A stretch of 64,000 nt of DNA from Thalassospira lucentensis MCCC 1A00383 = DSM 14000. GTDB lineage: Bacteria > Pseudomonadota > Alphaproteobacteria > Rhodospirillales > Thalassospiraceae. The DNA lies in the NCBI RefSeq assembly GCF_000421265.1, contig NZ_ATWN01000002.1, forward strand, positions 186,001-250,000. The letters run 5' to 3'. The translations under genes and the position numbers were made by a program. Under the pieces are notes generated by a model. It made no database searches. It was not told the DNA's origin and saw only the letters and a list, made by a program, of their open reading frames with translations. This document shows positions 63,368 through 64,000 of this stretch, one piece after another (position 1 is the first letter of the stretch; each line of letters begins with the position of its first letter).

Positions 63368-64000
63368 ATGAGTGCAGTTCTGGCGCCGATTAAGCCGGCA
63401 GAAAGAATCTGGGTTGTCGGCGCGATCAATGGTGATCATGACGCGTTGCGGGCAGTTCATCAAAAGCTTGCCCCGCGCATCACCCCGGGCGACCGGCTGG
63501 TCTATCTTGGCAATTACTGGGGCGATGGATCGGGTGAAACTGTCATCGCCACCATCAACGAGCTTCTGTTGTTTCGTCGCTACTTTATTGCGATTGACGG
63601 CATTGATATCGCTGACATCGTTTTTCTGCGTGGTGCATCAGAAGAAATGGTCACCAAGTTGCAACAAATCCAGTTTGCTCCTAACCCAGGTGAAGTTTTT
63701 GACTGGATGTTGACGCGCGGTGTTGCTGGTACGATCCGGGCCTATGGTTTTGACCCGGTCAATGTGCAGTCGATTATGCGTCAAGGCGCGCACGCTATTT
63801 CGCAATGGACCTCACAATTTGCCGATGCGCTGCGTCGTCACAGCGGTCACAGTGCTCTTTTGGCCGATCTTAAGCATGCGGCCTATACCACAGACGGTCG
63901 GCTGATCTTTGTCCACGCGGGCCTTGACGGATCGCGTCCCTTGACCGGACAGACCGATACGTTCTGGTGGGGTGGGTCGATGTTCGAAAGCATCACCGAC
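63368..64000 (+). CDS. PPP-type metallophosphatase-like protein with degenerate metal motifs (partial)
   Basis: The frame opens at ATG 63368 and runs off the right edge; 211 residues are visible. The order and spacing of strands are those of bacterial PPP-type serine/threonine phosphatases: a first motif, DRLVYLGxY, LRGxxE and FVHAGL. But the first motif reads GAING (residues 18-22) where GDIHG is expected, the second LGNYWGDG (47-54) where LGDYVDRG is expected, and the third LRGASEEM (87-94) where LRGNHEEM is expected. Only FVHAGL (181-186) is intact. All usual metal ligands are therefore replaced, so catalysis is unlikely and a binding or regulatory role is suggested. A weak AGG site precedes the ATG. 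Confidence 0.72.
   Translation, partial: MSAVLAPIKPAERIWVVGAINGDHDALRAVHQKLAPRITPGDRLVYLGNYWGDGSGETVIATINELLLFRRYFIAIDGIDIADIVFLRGASEEMVTKLQQIQFAPNPGEVFDWMLTRGVAGTIRAYGFDPVNVQSIMRQGAHAISQWTSQFADALRRHSGHSALLADLKHAAYTTDGRLIFVHAGLDGSRPLTGQTDTFWWGGSMFESITD

Noticed and set aside
1..64000. CRISPR arrays, insertion sequences, prophage, toxin-antitoxin or defence genes
   Set aside because: No regularly spaced repeats, transposase motifs, phage structural genes or known defence domains were seen on either strand.

Overview
The window reads as a stretch of chromosomal backbone from a free-living, respiring alphaproteobacterium. My best guess is the Rhodospirillales, plausibly a marine genus such as Thalassospira. 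The reasons are a fused MrpA-MrpB antiporter subunit, a complete ccmABCDEFGHI cytochrome c maturation operon, FdxA followed by a CarD-family regulator, ETF-ubiquinone oxidoreductase near a family-4 uracil-DNA glycosylase, and a moderate GC content. The genus is inference. I see no phage, insertion sequence, integrase, CRISPR array or rRNA; there is one tRNA gene (Gln-TTG).

Layout. 1-3.5 kb: tail of cutC, a GAF-GGDEF protein and a PilJ-type hybrid histidine kinase. 3.6-6.5 kb: tRNA-Gln, ispE and a TPR lipoprotein. 6.6-13.8 kb: a catabolic-looking locus (DJ-1-like protein, M20 amidohydrolase, a two-gene membrane system with a DUF3100-type protein, a LysR regulator, and a divergent hydroxyacid dehydrogenase plus aldehyde dehydrogenase). 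13.9-19.1 kb: ETF-QO, uracil-DNA glycosylase, lytic transglycosylase and a small membrane protein. 19.1-26.1 kb: ccm operon on the minus strand. 26.3-34.2 kb: DUF1223 protein, NSS transporter, CBS-PAS-GGDEF-EAL protein and aconitase. 34.2-35.0 kb: a long non-coding gap. 35.0-43.4 kb: a branched-chain-type ABC transporter operon with an acyl-CoA synthetase and a PaaK-like protein. 43.5-46.1 kb: divergent permease and MFS transporter. 46.3-52.3 kb: mrpABCDEFG. 52.3-56.6 kb: acetyltransferase, RNase HII, acyl-ACP thioesterase with a divergent TetR regulator, ArfB, a DUF454 protein and a MerR/LiuR-like regulator. 56.6-61.8 kb: a signalling group (GGDEF-EAL, receiver, CheC-like, PAS kinase). 62.1-64 kb: fdxA, carD and the start of a degenerate PPP-type phosphatase-like protein.

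How the parts fit. The ccm operon is a full System I for making c-type cytochromes. ETF-QO and aconitase feed and run aerobic oxidation. The 35-43 kb operon appears to couple uptake of an organic acid to CoA activation. Mrp supplies Na+/H+ antiport expected of a marine or alkaline-tolerant cell. Three c-di-GMP proteins and two histidine kinases indicate heavy investment in surface or lifestyle signalling.

The least explained parts are the 6.6-13.8 kb LysR/DUF3100/M20 locus, which carries two matched 17-bp palindromes placed like operators; the phosphatase-like protein at the right end, whose metal-binding motifs are all replaced; the PaaK-like protein lacking the usual ATP loop; and the receiver-CheC-kinase module that has no CheA or chemoreceptor beside it.
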